Made by a program: the position numbers and the translations under genes. Below are positions 1-8,111 of a stretch of DNA of 64,000 bases, in pieces. The notes beneath the pieces are model-generated. The model was given only the letters and a program-made list of their open reading frames with translations, was not told where the DNA came from and searched no databases. Each line of letters begins with the position of its first letter. The stretch's first letter is position 1. Origin of the DNA: Longispora sp040681875 (GTDB lineage Bacteria > Actinomycetota > Actinomycetes > Mycobacteriales > Micromonosporaceae); assembly GCF_040681875.1 (NCBI RefSeq), contig NZ_JBFAZP010000007.1, forward strand, positions 248,001 through 312,000. Direction: 5' to 3'.

Positions 1-107
1 GAACTCTTTCATCCCGACATCGAACCCTTTCCGCGGTCTTGCTGGGCCGGCGACAGCGCTGAGGCCCTGACCGTCTGAGTGTTTCCACCTGGTGAAGGAG
101 TTCCATC

Positions 108-1178
108 ATGTTCCGCAGTCGTGCTGTCCGCCTCGCGGCGGTCGCGGTGGCCATGCCGCTCATGTTCTCTCTGGCCGCGTGTGGGGGTGACGACACGAAG
201 GACGGCAACTCGATGGGTACGTTCGGCGCCGCCTGCGGTGCCGTGCCCAAGGACGGCGCCGGCAGCTTCGACGGCATGGCCAAGGACCCGGTCGCCACGG
301 CGGCCAGCAACAACCCGGTGCTGTCCACGCTCGTCGCGGCGGTCAAGGCGGCCGGCCTGGTCGACACGCTGAACGCGGCGAAGGACATCACGGTGTTCGC
401 GCCGACCAACGACGCGTTCGCCAAGATCCCGAAGGCGGACCTCGACGCGGTGCTCGCCGACAAGGAGCAGCTGTCGAAGATCCTGACCTACCACGTCGTC
501 GGACAGAAGATCGGCCCGGACAAGCTCGGCACCGCCGGCCCGTACAAGACGCTCGAGGGTGACGACCTCAAGGCCTCGGGCAGCGGCAGCGACTTCACGA
601 TCGGCGCCGGCTCGAAGGTCGTGTGCGGCAACGTGCAGACCGCCAACGCCACCGTCTACATCGTCGACACCGTCCTGATGCCGCCGGCCGCCACCAAGAC
701 GGCCGCCCAGTTCGGCGCGGGTTGTAGCGCGGTGCCGAAGGACGGCGCGGGCAGCTTCGCGGGCATGGCCAAGGACCCGGTCGCCACGGCGGCCAGCAAC
801 AACCCGGCCCTGTCCACCCTGGTCGCGGCGGTCAAGGCCGCCGGGCTCGTCGACACCCTCAACGGCGCCAAGGACGTGACCGTGTTCGCGCCGACCAACG
901 ACGCGTTCGCCAAGCTCCCCAAGGCGGACCTCGACGCGGTGCTCGCGAACAAGGAACTGCTCACCAAGATCCTGACCTACCACGTCGTCGGCCAGAAGAT
1001 CACCCCGGACAAGCTCGGCACCGCCGGCCCGTACAAGACCCTGCAGGGCGGTGACCTGAAGGTCGCCGGCAGCGGCACCGACTTCACGGTCGGCACCGGC
1101 GCCAAGGTCGTCTGCGGCAACGTGCAGACCGCCAACGCCACCGTCTACATCATCGACACGGTCCTGATGCCGGCGTAG
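108..1178 (+). CDS. Two-domain fasciclin (FAS1) lipoprotein
   Basis: This 356-residue secreted lipoprotein starts with a signal peptide ending in a lipobox-like LAAC (Cys about residue 25). Two near-identical FAS1 domains follow, about residues 45-195 and 205-355. Each carries the FAS1 signatures VFAPTNDAF and LTYHVVGQ. FAS1 domains are adhesion modules on cell surfaces, so a membrane-tethered adhesive or scaffold role is inferred. The two domains share long identical blocks, which points to recent internal duplication or gene conversion. An AAGGAG site at 95-100 supports the ATG at 108, and a strong hairpin follows the stop codon. Family assignment is secure; the ligand is unknown. Confidence 0.93.
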   Translation: MFRSRAVRLAAVAVAMPLMFSLAACGGDDTKDGNSMGTFGAACGAVPKDGAGSFDGMAKDPVATAASNNPVLSTLVAAVKAAGLVDTLNAAKDITVFAPTNDAFAKIPKADLDAVLADKEQLSKILTYHVVGQKIGPDKLGTAGPYKTLEGDDLKASGSGSDFTIGAGSKVVCGNVQTANATVYIVDTVLMPPAATKTAAQFGAGCSAVPKDGAGSFAGMAKDPVATAASNNPALSTLVAAVKAAGLVDTLNGAKDVTVFAPTNDAFAKLPKADLDAVLANKELLTKILTYHVVGQKITPDKLGTAGPYKTLQGGDLKVAGSGTDFTVGTGAKVVCGNVQTANATVYIIDTVLMPA

Positions 1179-1195
1179 TCGCTGTCACGAGTACC

Positions 1196-1234
1196 GCGGG
1201 TGGCCAGGGTAGTACTCCCTTCCTGGCCACCCGC
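1196..1234 (+). terminator. Hairpin terminator after fasciclin gene
   Basis: A perfect 13-bp stem (GCGGGTGGCCAGG pairing with CCTGGCCACCCGC) closes a 13-base loop, 17 bases after the fasciclin stop codon. There is no clear T tract, which is common for actinomycete terminators. Confidence 0.75.
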
Positions 1235-1364
1235 TTCCGTGCGTCCCGCACCGGACGTCGGGCGGCAGCCCACCGGCGGGGCGCCGTGTGCGTGCTGGTC
1301 ACGGTGAGCCGCCCGGAGCTGTCGGAGCGTCCGGGGTCCGTGCGGTCCGGGGACCCGAGTGGTC

Positions 1365-1459
1365 GGGCTACCCGCTCGGCCCCGGGCTACCCGCTCGGCC
1401 CCGGGCTACCCGCTCGGCCCCGGGCTACCCGCTCGGCCCCGGGCTACCCGCCCGGCCCC
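1365..1459. repeat. Five tandem copies of a 19-bp repeat
   Basis: The unit GGGCTACCCGCTCGGCCCC occurs five times head to tail. The first four copies are identical and the fifth has one T-to-C change. The period of 19 is not a multiple of three and the array lies between genes, so it is not coding. The rest of the 1179-1516 interval holds the upstream terminator and no visible gene. No unique spacers are present, so it is not a CRISPR array. Confidence 0.9.
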
Positions 1460-1516
1460 GGGATCCGCCCGGCTCGGGGGACCGCCCCGTCCGGGGGTCC
1501 GCCCGGTCCCGGTCGG

Positions 1517-2095
1517 TCAGCGGGGTAGGTACCCCTGCGCGAGCAGGGCGACGACCTGGCGGGCGGTGTCCTCGGCGGTGTCGCCGGGCTCGGCGTGGTG
1601 GGCGCGCAGGTGGACGTAGGTCAGCAGCACGGCGTTGCTGAGGATCCCGACGAAGGTGTACGGGTCCGCGGGTGCCGGCAGGCTGCCGTCGGCGGCGGCG
1701 AGTTCGAGGATCCGCATCCAGGGCCCGAAGAAGTCGAGTTCGATCCCGGCGGCGTCGAGGTCCGGCCCGTGGAAGGCCGTATCGGTGTGGGCGAGCAGCG
1801 GCAGGTTGCGTTCGGCGACCGCGCACAGGGCCATCAGCGCGGCGGCGAGCCGCTGGTCGCCGGGGCCGGGGCCGGTGAGCGGGGCCCACATCAGCTCGCG
1901 GTAGTCGTCGGCGAGGCGCTGGCGGAGGACGCGTTCGACGGCGGTGCGGGTCAGGCCGGCGCGCCAGACCGTGGCTCGGGAGACGCCGGCCCGCTCGGCG
2001 ATCGTGTCGAGACTGAGCGCGGACCAGCCCCGCTCGCGCAGGAGAGCTGTGGCGGTGTCGAGGAGGGTACTCCTGGATGAGACCGGTTGTTTCAT
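1517..2095 (-). CDS. TetR-family transcriptional regulator
   Basis: This 192-residue protein has an N-terminal TetR helix-turn-helix at about residues 10-55, with the typical pattern of LLRERGWSALSLDTIAERAGVS followed by RATVWR. The C-terminal helical ligand-binding half is unrelated to any family I can name. It is divergent from the esterase at 2131 with only 35 bp between the start codons. A 13-bp palindrome overlaps its own start codon, so it probably represses itself and the esterase. The inducer is unknown. Confidence 0.88.
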   Translation of the reverse strand: MKQPVSSRSTLLDTATALLRERGWSALSLDTIAERAGVSRATVWRAGLTRTAVERVLRQRLADDYRELMWAPLTGPGPGDQRLAAALMALCAVAERNLPLLAHTDTAFHGPDLDAAGIELDFFGPWMRILELAAADGSLPAPADPYTFVGILSNAVLLTYVHLRAHHAEPGDTAEDTARQVVALLAQGYLPR

Positions 2096-2106
2096 GTTAC
2101 GAACAT
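2094..2106. promoter_or_regulatory. Candidate TetR operator palindrome
   Basis: ATGTTACGAACAT is an inverted repeat (ATGTT, three-base centre, AACAT) in the 35-bp gap between the divergent regulator and esterase genes. It overlaps the regulator's ATG, so a bound protein would block both promoters. Assignment to this regulator is by position only. Confidence 0.55.
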
Positions 2107-2130
2107 AGCCGGCTCAACAAGGAGGTACCC

Positions 2131-3174
2131 ATGTCGGTGGATGTCGATGTCGCGTGGGCGGGGAGCGCCAGCGCGGTGCTGGTGCGCCTGACCGCCCTGA
2201 CGGACGACGCCTACGAGGCCGGCGACCTCGGCCCGTACTGGATGCGCCGCGCCCCGGACGGCTGGACGCTGCGGCTGGGCCTGCCGGCGGACCTGCGGAC
2301 GTCGTACCAGATCTGTCCGCTCCCCGACGGCGGCCCCGATCCGGCCCCGGACGAGGAACGGTGGGCCCGGATCCGCGCGGCCGGCGTGCCCGACCCGGCG
2401 GCTCCCCTGGTCCTGGCCGCCGGCAACATCTTCGGCAACCCCGGCCCCGCCTCGGTCCTCGAACTGCCGGCCGCCCCGCCCCAGCCCTGGCGGGACCGGC
2501 GACCGGGGGTGCCGGCCGGCGCGCTCACCCGGCACGAGGTGGCGGGCGAGGTCGTGCACCGCTACCTCCCGCCCGGCCACCGTCCCGGACGGGTACTCCC
2601 CGCGATGGTGGTCTTCGACGGCGCGAGCTGGCTCGGCGTCGACCTCGCGGCGACAGTGGACAACCTGATCTTCGAGGGCCGGGTACCCCCGCTGGCGTTG
2701 TTCCTGGTGGAGTGCGGTCGCGGCCCGGCACGCTGGGCGCGTCTGACCCGGCCCGAGGTCCTCGACCCGTTCGTCCTCGACGGGCTGCTGCCGTGGGCGG
2801 CGCCGTCGGGGCCGGTCCTCCTCGCCGGCCAGAGCCTCGGCGCGATCGCGGTCACCCACCTGGCCGACCGGTATCCGGGCCGGTTCGCCGGGGCGATCGC
2901 CCAGTCCCCGGCGCTGTGGTGGCCGGGCTCCGACGGCGGGTTGAGCGGGGCGGACATCCTCGACCGGTACCGGAAGTCCCCGCCGACCGTCCCGTTCTTC
3001 GTCGAGGTCGGCACCCGGGAGGGCGAACTGCTCGCCGCCGCACGGGAGTTCCACGGCATCGTCGCCGGCGCCGGTGGGGCCGTCCGGTACCGCGAGTACG
3101 AGGGCGGGCACGACATGGCCTGCTGGCGGGGCGGCATCGCCGACGGGCTGATCACGCTGGCAGGCGCACTCTGA
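2131..3174 (+). CDS. Enterochelin-esterase-like alpha/beta hydrolase
   Basis: The protein has 347 residues. The C-terminal alpha/beta-hydrolase half carries the nucleophile elbow GQSLG (Ser235) and a late histidine in GGHDMACW, as in the Fes/IroE esterase family that hydrolyses siderophore esters. The N-terminal part resembles the small beta domain that precedes the catalytic domain in Fes (for example the PYWMRRAPDGWTL region). The start is the ATG after a strong AAGGAGG at 2119-2125; longer upstream codons have no such site. It is regulated presumably by the divergent TetR protein. No siderophore genes or iron box are nearby, so the true ester substrate is open. Confidence 0.82.
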   Translation: MSVDVDVAWAGSASAVLVRLTALTDDAYEAGDLGPYWMRRAPDGWTLRLGLPADLRTSYQICPLPDGGPDPAPDEERWARIRAAGVPDPAAPLVLAAGNIFGNPGPASVLELPAAPPQPWRDRRPGVPAGALTRHEVAGEVVHRYLPPGHRPGRVLPAMVVFDGASWLGVDLAATVDNLIFEGRVPPLALFLVECGRGPARWARLTRPEVLDPFVLDGLLPWAAPSGPVLLAGQSLGAIAVTHLADRYPGRFAGAIAQSPALWWPGSDGGLSGADILDRYRKSPPTVPFFVEVGTREGELLAAAREFHGIVAGAGGAVRYREYEGGHDMACWRGGIADGLITLAGAL

Positions 3175-3460
3175 ACAGCGGACCCCGCCTCCTGATCGGC
3201 CACACCTTCGGCACGCCGACGGCCCGCGCGGACAGGGACGGGACGGTCGACACGACGGTGTCACCGACGGCGGTGCCGATCCCTGCCGGCGCCACCCACA
3301 GCCCGACAGCGTGTGGGCCGCCCCCGGACGCGCGATCGGCCGCCGAGTTCCCACTGTTCATGCCCGGTGGGTTGACGACGCGGCGGCCGCCCGCGTTGGA
3401 TCACCGGATGCGCTCCTCGCCCGTCGGTACCCCGCTCGCAGGTCGCCCGGCGGGTGCGTG

Positions 3461-4603
3461 GTGACCGAGGTCGGGGCGGTGCCGTTGCGGGTGATCGCCG
3501 GGCAGTGGCTGCGCCTGGGGTGTCTCGGGTTCGGCGGACCGCCCGCGCACATCGCCCTCCTGCGGCAGTTGTGCGTGCGGCGCCGGGGCTGGATCTCCGA
3601 CCGGGAGTTCGAGGACGGCATCGCCGCCACGAACCTCCTTCCCGGGCCCGCGTCGACCCAGCTGGCCATCTACTGCGGCTGGCGCCTGCGCGGCGTGGCC
3701 GGCGGGCTGCTGGCCGGCGTGTGTTTCATCGCCCCGGGCCTGGTGGTCATCCTCGGCCTGGCGGCGTTCCTGCTGTCCGGGCACCCCGCCGCCCCGGTCC
3801 TCGGCGCGGCGGCGGGCGCCGGAGCCGCTGTCCCGGCGGTGGCCGTGCACGCCGCGGCCGGCCTGGTGCCCGCGAGCTGGAAACGCGCCGGCCCTCACCG
3901 CCCGGCGCTGGCCCGCTGGGCGGCCTACGTCCTGGCGGGCGGGACCGCCGCCGCGATCACCGGACCGTGGCTCGTCCTGGTCCTCCTCGCCTGCGGCGCG
4001 ATCGAGACCGTCACCCGCCTCGGCCCGCCCCGGCACCGCCCGGCCGCCCTGCCGCTCGCGGTCGGGCTGGGGGCGGGGTCCGGGTTGGTGGCGTTGTGCT
4101 GGACGGCGTTGAAGGTCGGGGCGCTGTCCTACGGCGGCGGGTTCGTGATCATCCCCCTGATGCGCGCCGACGCCGTGGACACCCACCACTGGATGACCGG
4201 TCAGGAGTTCCTCTACGCCGTCGCCCTCGGCCAGATCACCCCCGGTCCGGTCGTGCAGACCGTGGCCGTCGTCGGCTACGCGGCGGCCGGCGTCGGCGGC
4301 GGACTGCTGGCCGCGCTGGTCGCGTTCGCGCCGTCGTTCGTGTTCGTGCTCGCCGGGGCCCGCCACTTCGACCGGCTGCGCGCGAACCCGAGGATCCGGA
4401 CGTTCCTCACCGGCGCGGGCGCCGCCACCATCGGCGCGATCGCCGGCTCCGCCATCCCCCTCGCCTGGACCCTCACCGAGTGGTGGCAGTTCGCCGTCAC
4501 CGTGGCGGCGGCGGTGTGGCTGCTGGTGTTCCGACGCGGCGTCGTCACCGCCCTGGTCTCCGCCGCCGTCCTGGGCGCCCTCGCGGTCGTCGTCGGTCTC
4601 TGA
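3461..4603 (+). CDS. chrA: Chromate transporter, ChrA family
   Basis: This 380-residue polytopic membrane protein has the two homologous halves of long-chain CHR transporters. Each half has its own signature: FGGPPAHIALLR and NLLPGPASTQLA in the N half, and SYGGGFVIIPLM and GQITPGPVVQT in the C half. The family exports chromate or related oxyanions. The reading frame is open upstream to 3311, but homology begins just after the GTG at 3461, which I take as the start. The preceding 3175-3460 interval shows no gene. It is convergent with the 4654-5133 gene. Substrate specificity is inferred from family only. Confidence 0.85.
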   Translation: MTEVGAVPLRVIAGQWLRLGCLGFGGPPAHIALLRQLCVRRRGWISDREFEDGIAATNLLPGPASTQLAIYCGWRLRGVAGGLLAGVCFIAPGLVVILGLAAFLLSGHPAAPVLGAAAGAGAAVPAVAVHAAAGLVPASWKRAGPHRPALARWAAYVLAGGTAAAITGPWLVLVLLACGAIETVTRLGPPRHRPAALPLAVGLGAGSGLVALCWTALKVGALSYGGGFVIIPLMRADAVDTHHWMTGQEFLYAVALGQITPGPVVQTVAVVGYAAAGVGGGLLAALVAFAPSFVFVLAGARHFDRLRANPRIRTFLTGAGAATIGAIAGSAIPLAWTLTEWWQFAVTVAAAVWLLVFRRGVVTALVSAAVLGALAVVVGL

Positions 4604-4653
4604 AACCCCCGATGCACGCCGGACAACGGCCGCACCGCTGGGCGCCGACGGTG

Positions 4654-5133
4654 TCAGCCGACGTGCACCACCGGACGACGGCGCGGATCGGGTTCTGCGC
4701 GGCGGAGCACCACCCGCGTGACCGGCGCGGTCCCGCCACCGGTGACCAGCCGCCGGACCAGGCCGTGTCCGGTACCCGGGAAGTGGGCGTGCGGGAGGAT
4801 GCCGGTCTCGTCGCGGATCGCCAGGAGCACGGCGGCGACGGTAGCCGCGTCCGGCGGTCCGTAGACGCGCAGGGCGCCGTTCCCGGCGTACACCCGGGGC
4901 TCGTCGGCGGCGACCGGGCTGAACGTGAGCGACAGCCCGTCGGGTGCCGGGGCGCCGACCACGATCCGGACCGTGCCGCCGGTGGCCGCGCGGGTGACGA
5001 GCCGGCGCACGGCGGGGTCGAGCACCGCGCGGGCGGCGGGCGGGGTGCGGGAGCGGTGCCCGCGCCACACCGCGAGGCCGAGGAGCGTCGCCGCGAGGGC
5101 GAGCGCGAGGAGGAGTTCACGCATCCACGTCAC
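4654..5133 (-). CDS. Hypothetical membrane-anchored protein
   Basis: The protein has 159 residues. An N-terminal hydrophobic helix (about residues 5-24, LLLALALAATLLGLAVW) is followed by a basic stretch and a soluble domain of about 120 residues that I do not recognise. Its start lies 17 bp inside the 3' end of the upstream lysA-like gene, so the two are probably cotranscribed and coupled. The overlap makes a functional link plausible, but no motif says what it is. Confidence 0.72.
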   Translation of the reverse strand: MTWMRELLLALALAATLLGLAVWRGHRSRTPPAARAVLDPAVRRLVTRAATGGTVRIVVGAPAPDGLSLTFSPVAADEPRVYAGNGALRVYGPPDAATVAAVLLAIRDETGILPHAHFPGTGHGLVRRLVTGGGTAPVTRVVLRRAEPDPRRRPVVHVG

Positions 5134-6457
5134 GTCCCAGCAGGTCGGCGAGGGTCTCGGCGCGGACCAGGACCCGGGCTTCGCCGTCGCGCACGCCGAT
5201 CAGCGGTGGCCGGGTGACCAGGTTGTAGTTCGACGCCATCGCGTACTGGTAGGCGCCGGAGGCGGGCACGGCGATCAGGTCCCCGGGGCGCAGGTCGGAG
5301 CTGAGCGGGGTGTCGCGCACGAGCACGTCGCCGACCTCGTCGTGCCGGCCGACGACGGTCGTGGGGCGGGTCGCCGTCCCGGCGCGTCCGAGGAGCGTGG
5401 CGGTGTAGCGGGCGCCGTACAGGGCGGGGCGGGGGTTGTCGCTGAGTCCACCGTCGACGGCGGCGAGCTGGTGCCCGTCGGCGGTGCGGCGCACGGCGAG
5501 CACCCGGTACACGGCGACCCCGGCGCGGGCGACGACCGCCCGGCCGGGGGTGACCATGAGCCGGGGCTCGGGGACGTCGAGGCGCAGGCACGCGGCGTGC
5601 AGGACGGTGCGGACCCGGACGGCGAACGCGTCGAGGGCCAGTTCCGCCTCGCCGTGCACGTGGGCGACGGCGTGTCCGCCGCCGATGTTGAGTTCGGTGA
5701 GGGTCACGCCGTGCCGGCGGCGGAGTTCGTCGAGGAGTACGACGAGGTGGCGGATCGCCCGCTCCGCCGGTCCGAACCGGCTGAGTTGGGAACCGAGGTA
5801 GATGTCGAGGCCGACGAGCCGGAGCCGTTGCTGGGCGACGATCCGGCCGACGAGGTCGTCGAGCTCGGCGGCGGGCAGCCCGAACCTGTCCCGGTCGGAC
5901 GGAGCCGGCAGGGCGGCACACTCCGGGTAGCCGAGCTCCTCGGGCAGGACCCGGACGAGGACCCGTTGGCCGTCGGGGCGGGCGGCGGCGGCGATCCGGG
6001 CGATCTCGGACGGGGACTCGATGACGATCCTGCCGACCCCGTAGTCGAGGGCGGCGTCGAGGTCGGCGGTGGTCTTGGCGTCGCCGTGCAGCACGACCCG
6101 TTCGGCGGGGAAGTCCACGGAGCGGGCGGCGGCGAGCTGGCCGGCGGAGTACACGGCGAGCCCCAGCCCTTCCGACGCGATCCAGCGCAGCAGTGCCCGG
6201 CAGGTGAGGGCCTTGGCCGCGTAGACGACGTTGCCGGCCCCGAACGCCCGGTCGTAGGCGGCGCACCGGTGCCGGACGTCGGTCTCGTCGAGCACGTAGG
6301 CCGGCGTGCCGTACCGGTCGGCCAGGTCGGTCAGGGAGACCCCGCCGACGGCGACCTCGCCGCGCACGCCGGCCGTGGTGCTGACCGGCCAGATCTCCGG
6401 GTGCGGGTGGGACGGGAGCGAGGAACGCAGGGACGGGAGGATGTCGGTGAGGGTCAC
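5117..6457 (-). CDS. lysA: Diaminopimelate-decarboxylase-like PLP enzyme
   Basis: This 446-residue fold-type III PLP decarboxylase has the PLP lysine in YAAKALTC (Lys82), a glycine-rich phosphate loop NIGGGHAV, and the C-terminal signatures DGGLSDNPRPALY and SGAYQYAMASNYN of the LysA group. LysA decarboxylates meso-diaminopimelate to lysine. One key position differs: the usual HCESGD active-site motif reads HDEVGD, replacing the cross-subunit catalytic Cys with Asp and the substrate-contacting Ser with Val. No other lysine or threonine biosynthesis genes are nearby. It may be a paralogue acting on another amino acid rather than housekeeping LysA. Confidence 0.85.
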   Translation of the reverse strand: MTLTDILPSLRSSLPSHPHPEIWPVSTTAGVRGEVAVGGVSLTDLADRYGTPAYVLDETDVRHRCAAYDRAFGAGNVVYAAKALTCRALLRWIASEGLGLAVYSAGQLAAARSVDFPAERVVLHGDAKTTADLDAALDYGVGRIVIESPSEIARIAAAARPDGQRVLVRVLPEELGYPECAALPAPSDRDRFGLPAAELDDLVGRIVAQQRLRLVGLDIYLGSQLSRFGPAERAIRHLVVLLDELRRRHGVTLTELNIGGGHAVAHVHGEAELALDAFAVRVRTVLHAACLRLDVPEPRLMVTPGRAVVARAGVAVYRVLAVRRTADGHQLAAVDGGLSDNPRPALYGARYTATLLGRAGTATRPTTVVGRHDEVGDVLVRDTPLSSDLRPGDLIAVPASGAYQYAMASNYNLVTRPPLIGVRDGEARVLVRAETLADLLGRDVDA

Positions 6458-6596
6458 GGACCGATCGTCAACCCGCCGCGCCCCGTCCCGGGAGGGGCCG
6501 ATACGCGATCCCTACGGCCGGCCCCCGATTCTTGACGCGGCCTTGACGCCTTCCCCCCCCGGTACCCGGAAATCGGTTCTCACCCGGACCCGGAGG

Positions 6597-6971
6597 TCAG
6601 CAGCTCCCGGCCTTGACGGAGCTGAAGGTGTTGTCGGCGTTCCACCAGTGGTACAGGTTCTCGCCCGCCGTGTAGTAGGCGTTGAGGCCGAGCACGCAGT
6701 TCTGGTAGTTGTAGTCCAGGTAGGCGGAGAACCCCTGGCCGGACCGGTTCGCGAACGAACTCGCACGGTTGTCCATGCTCTGTCCGCGCAGGTCGGGGGA
6801 GCCGAACTTGAAGTACGCCATGGTGCCGTTCCCGTCGTTGTCGGAGAACAGGCACAGGTAGCCCTGAGGGCAGCGGTCGTAGCCCGTGGCCGCCGCCTGC
6901 GCGGGCGTCGCCGCGAACATCGTCGAGAGTCCCAGGGCGATCGTGGCGCCGAGCGTCAGAATTCTTCTCAT
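6597..6971 (-). CDS. Secreted peptidase-inhibitor-like protein (I36 type)
   Basis: This 124-residue protein has a clear Sec signal peptide ending near AQA-A (about residue 27). The mature protein opens with CPQGYLCLFSDNDGNG, matching the Cys-rich 'C..G..CLF' start of the actinomycete inhibitor family I36, and has four cysteines that could form two disulfides. I36 proteins inhibit metalloproteases or resemble beta-gamma crystallins. It stands alone between lysA and a divergent transporter. Inhibitory activity is inferred, not visible. Confidence 0.78.
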   Translation of the reverse strand: MRRILTLGATIALGLSTMFAATPAQAAATGYDRCPQGYLCLFSDNDGNGTMAYFKFGSPDLRGQSMDNRASSFANRSGQGFSAYLDYNYQNCVLGLNAYYTAGENLYHWWNADNTFSSVKAGSC

Positions 6972-7139
6972 GACGCGACGGTAGGCAGCCGCGCCTTCAA
7001 AACGCCTTCAGGCACAGCCGACAGGTGTCCGTCCTCCCGCCACCGGCCGCCCCGGTGACTGCGCAATTCCCGAGAAGACCTCGGAGTTCAGCGGTGTGAC
7101 AATCCATGAACTTCTATCGACTCGACGGAACGAGTGGCC

Positions 7140-8045
7140 ATGAGTAACGGTGCATTAGTTGTACTTTTCCCGATAGCCGTCGCCATCATCATGCTCGGAC
7201 TGGGCCTGACCCTGACCCTCGAGGACTTCCGCCGCGTCGTGCGGTACCCCAAGGCGATGGTCGTCTGCCTCGTGTCCCAGATGCTGATCCTGCCCGCGAT
7301 CTGCCTGGGCCTGGTGGTCCTCTTCGACCTGCGCCCCGAGTTGGCGATCGGCATGATGCTGCTCGCGGCCTCGCCGGGCGGCAGCACGGCCAGTCTGTAC
7401 AGCCACCTGTTCAAGGGCGACCTGGCGCTCAACATCTCGTTGACCGCGGTGAACTCGGTGCTGGCGCTGTTCACGCTGCCGGTGATCGTGAACCTGTCGG
7501 TGGCGGGGTTCCTGGGCTCGGACAGTTCGCTCGGGCTCCAGTTCGACAAGGTGATCCAGGTGTTCGCCGTGGTGCTGATCCCGATCGCGATCGGGATGGC
7601 GATCCGTGCGCGGTTCACCGGGTTCGCCACCCGGATGGAGCGGCCGGTCAAGATCCTGTCGGTGGTGGTGCTGCTCCTGCTGATCGGCAGCGTGATCAGC
7701 GGCCTCGGCAAGGAGATCATCGACACGCTGCCGCAGATCATCGTCGTGGTGGTGGCGTTCAACCTGTTCAGCATGCTGATCGGGTACTTCGGCCCGCGCC
7801 TGCTGCGGGTCGGCGAGCGGGAGTCGATCGCGTCGGCGTTCGAGATCGGGCTGCACAACGCCTCGCTGACCATCGCCATCGCGATGAGCCCGGCGCTGCT
7901 GGACAACCCGAAGATGGCGATCCCGTCGGTGACCTACGGCTTCGTCATGTTCTTCACCGCCGCGATCTTCGGCCTCCTCGTCTCCCGCCGGGTGCGGGCG
8001 GCGACGGAGCCCACCGGCCGGCCGGTGACCGCCGACCGGGCCTGA
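7140..8045 (+). CDS. Bile acid:sodium symporter family (BASS) transporter
   Basis: About 301 residues with nine or ten hydrophobic helices. The SPGGSTASLYSHLFKGD segment is the conserved substrate/sodium region of bacterial BASS transporters (YocS/ASBT-like), and FEIGLHNASLTIAIA is the matching second crossover motif. The family moves organic acids such as pantoate or bile acids with Na+. A GTG six bases upstream (7134) is an alternative start; the ATG at 7140 is better spaced from GGAA. A very strong hairpin follows the stop. The substrate is unknown. Confidence 0.88.
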   Translation: MSNGALVVLFPIAVAIIMLGLGLTLTLEDFRRVVRYPKAMVVCLVSQMLILPAICLGLVVLFDLRPELAIGMMLLAASPGGSTASLYSHLFKGDLALNISLTAVNSVLALFTLPVIVNLSVAGFLGSDSSLGLQFDKVIQVFAVVLIPIAIGMAIRARFTGFATRMERPVKILSVVVLLLLIGSVISGLGKEIIDTLPQIIVVVVAFNLFSMLIGYFGPRLLRVGERESIASAFEIGLHNASLTIAIAMSPALLDNPKMAIPSVTYGFVMFFTAAIFGLLVSRRVRAATEPTGRPVTADRA

Positions 8046-8063
8046 CCCCCGAGAACCATCAGA

Positions 8064-8111
8064 GGGGTACTGGCCCCGCCGTCAGCGCGCCACCGGCGGG
8101 GCCAGTACCCC
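8064..8111. terminator. 18-bp perfect hairpin between convergent genes
   Basis: The arms at 8064-8081 and 8094-8111 (GGGGTACTGGCCCCGCCG and its complement) pair perfectly around a 12-base loop. It would terminate both the transporter and, from the other strand, the BTAD regulator. The distal arm lies within the last codons of the regulator and the loop contains its stop codon, so coding sequence and terminator overlap. Confidence 0.8.

Noticed and set aside
1365..1459. CRISPR-like array
   Set aside because: Repeats are contiguous with no spacers. The 8-bp array at 19621 is rejected for the same reason.
2131..3174. Siderophore system around the Fes-like esterase
   Set aside because: No siderophore synthesis, uptake or iron-regulator box is visible nearby, so I do not claim an iron role.
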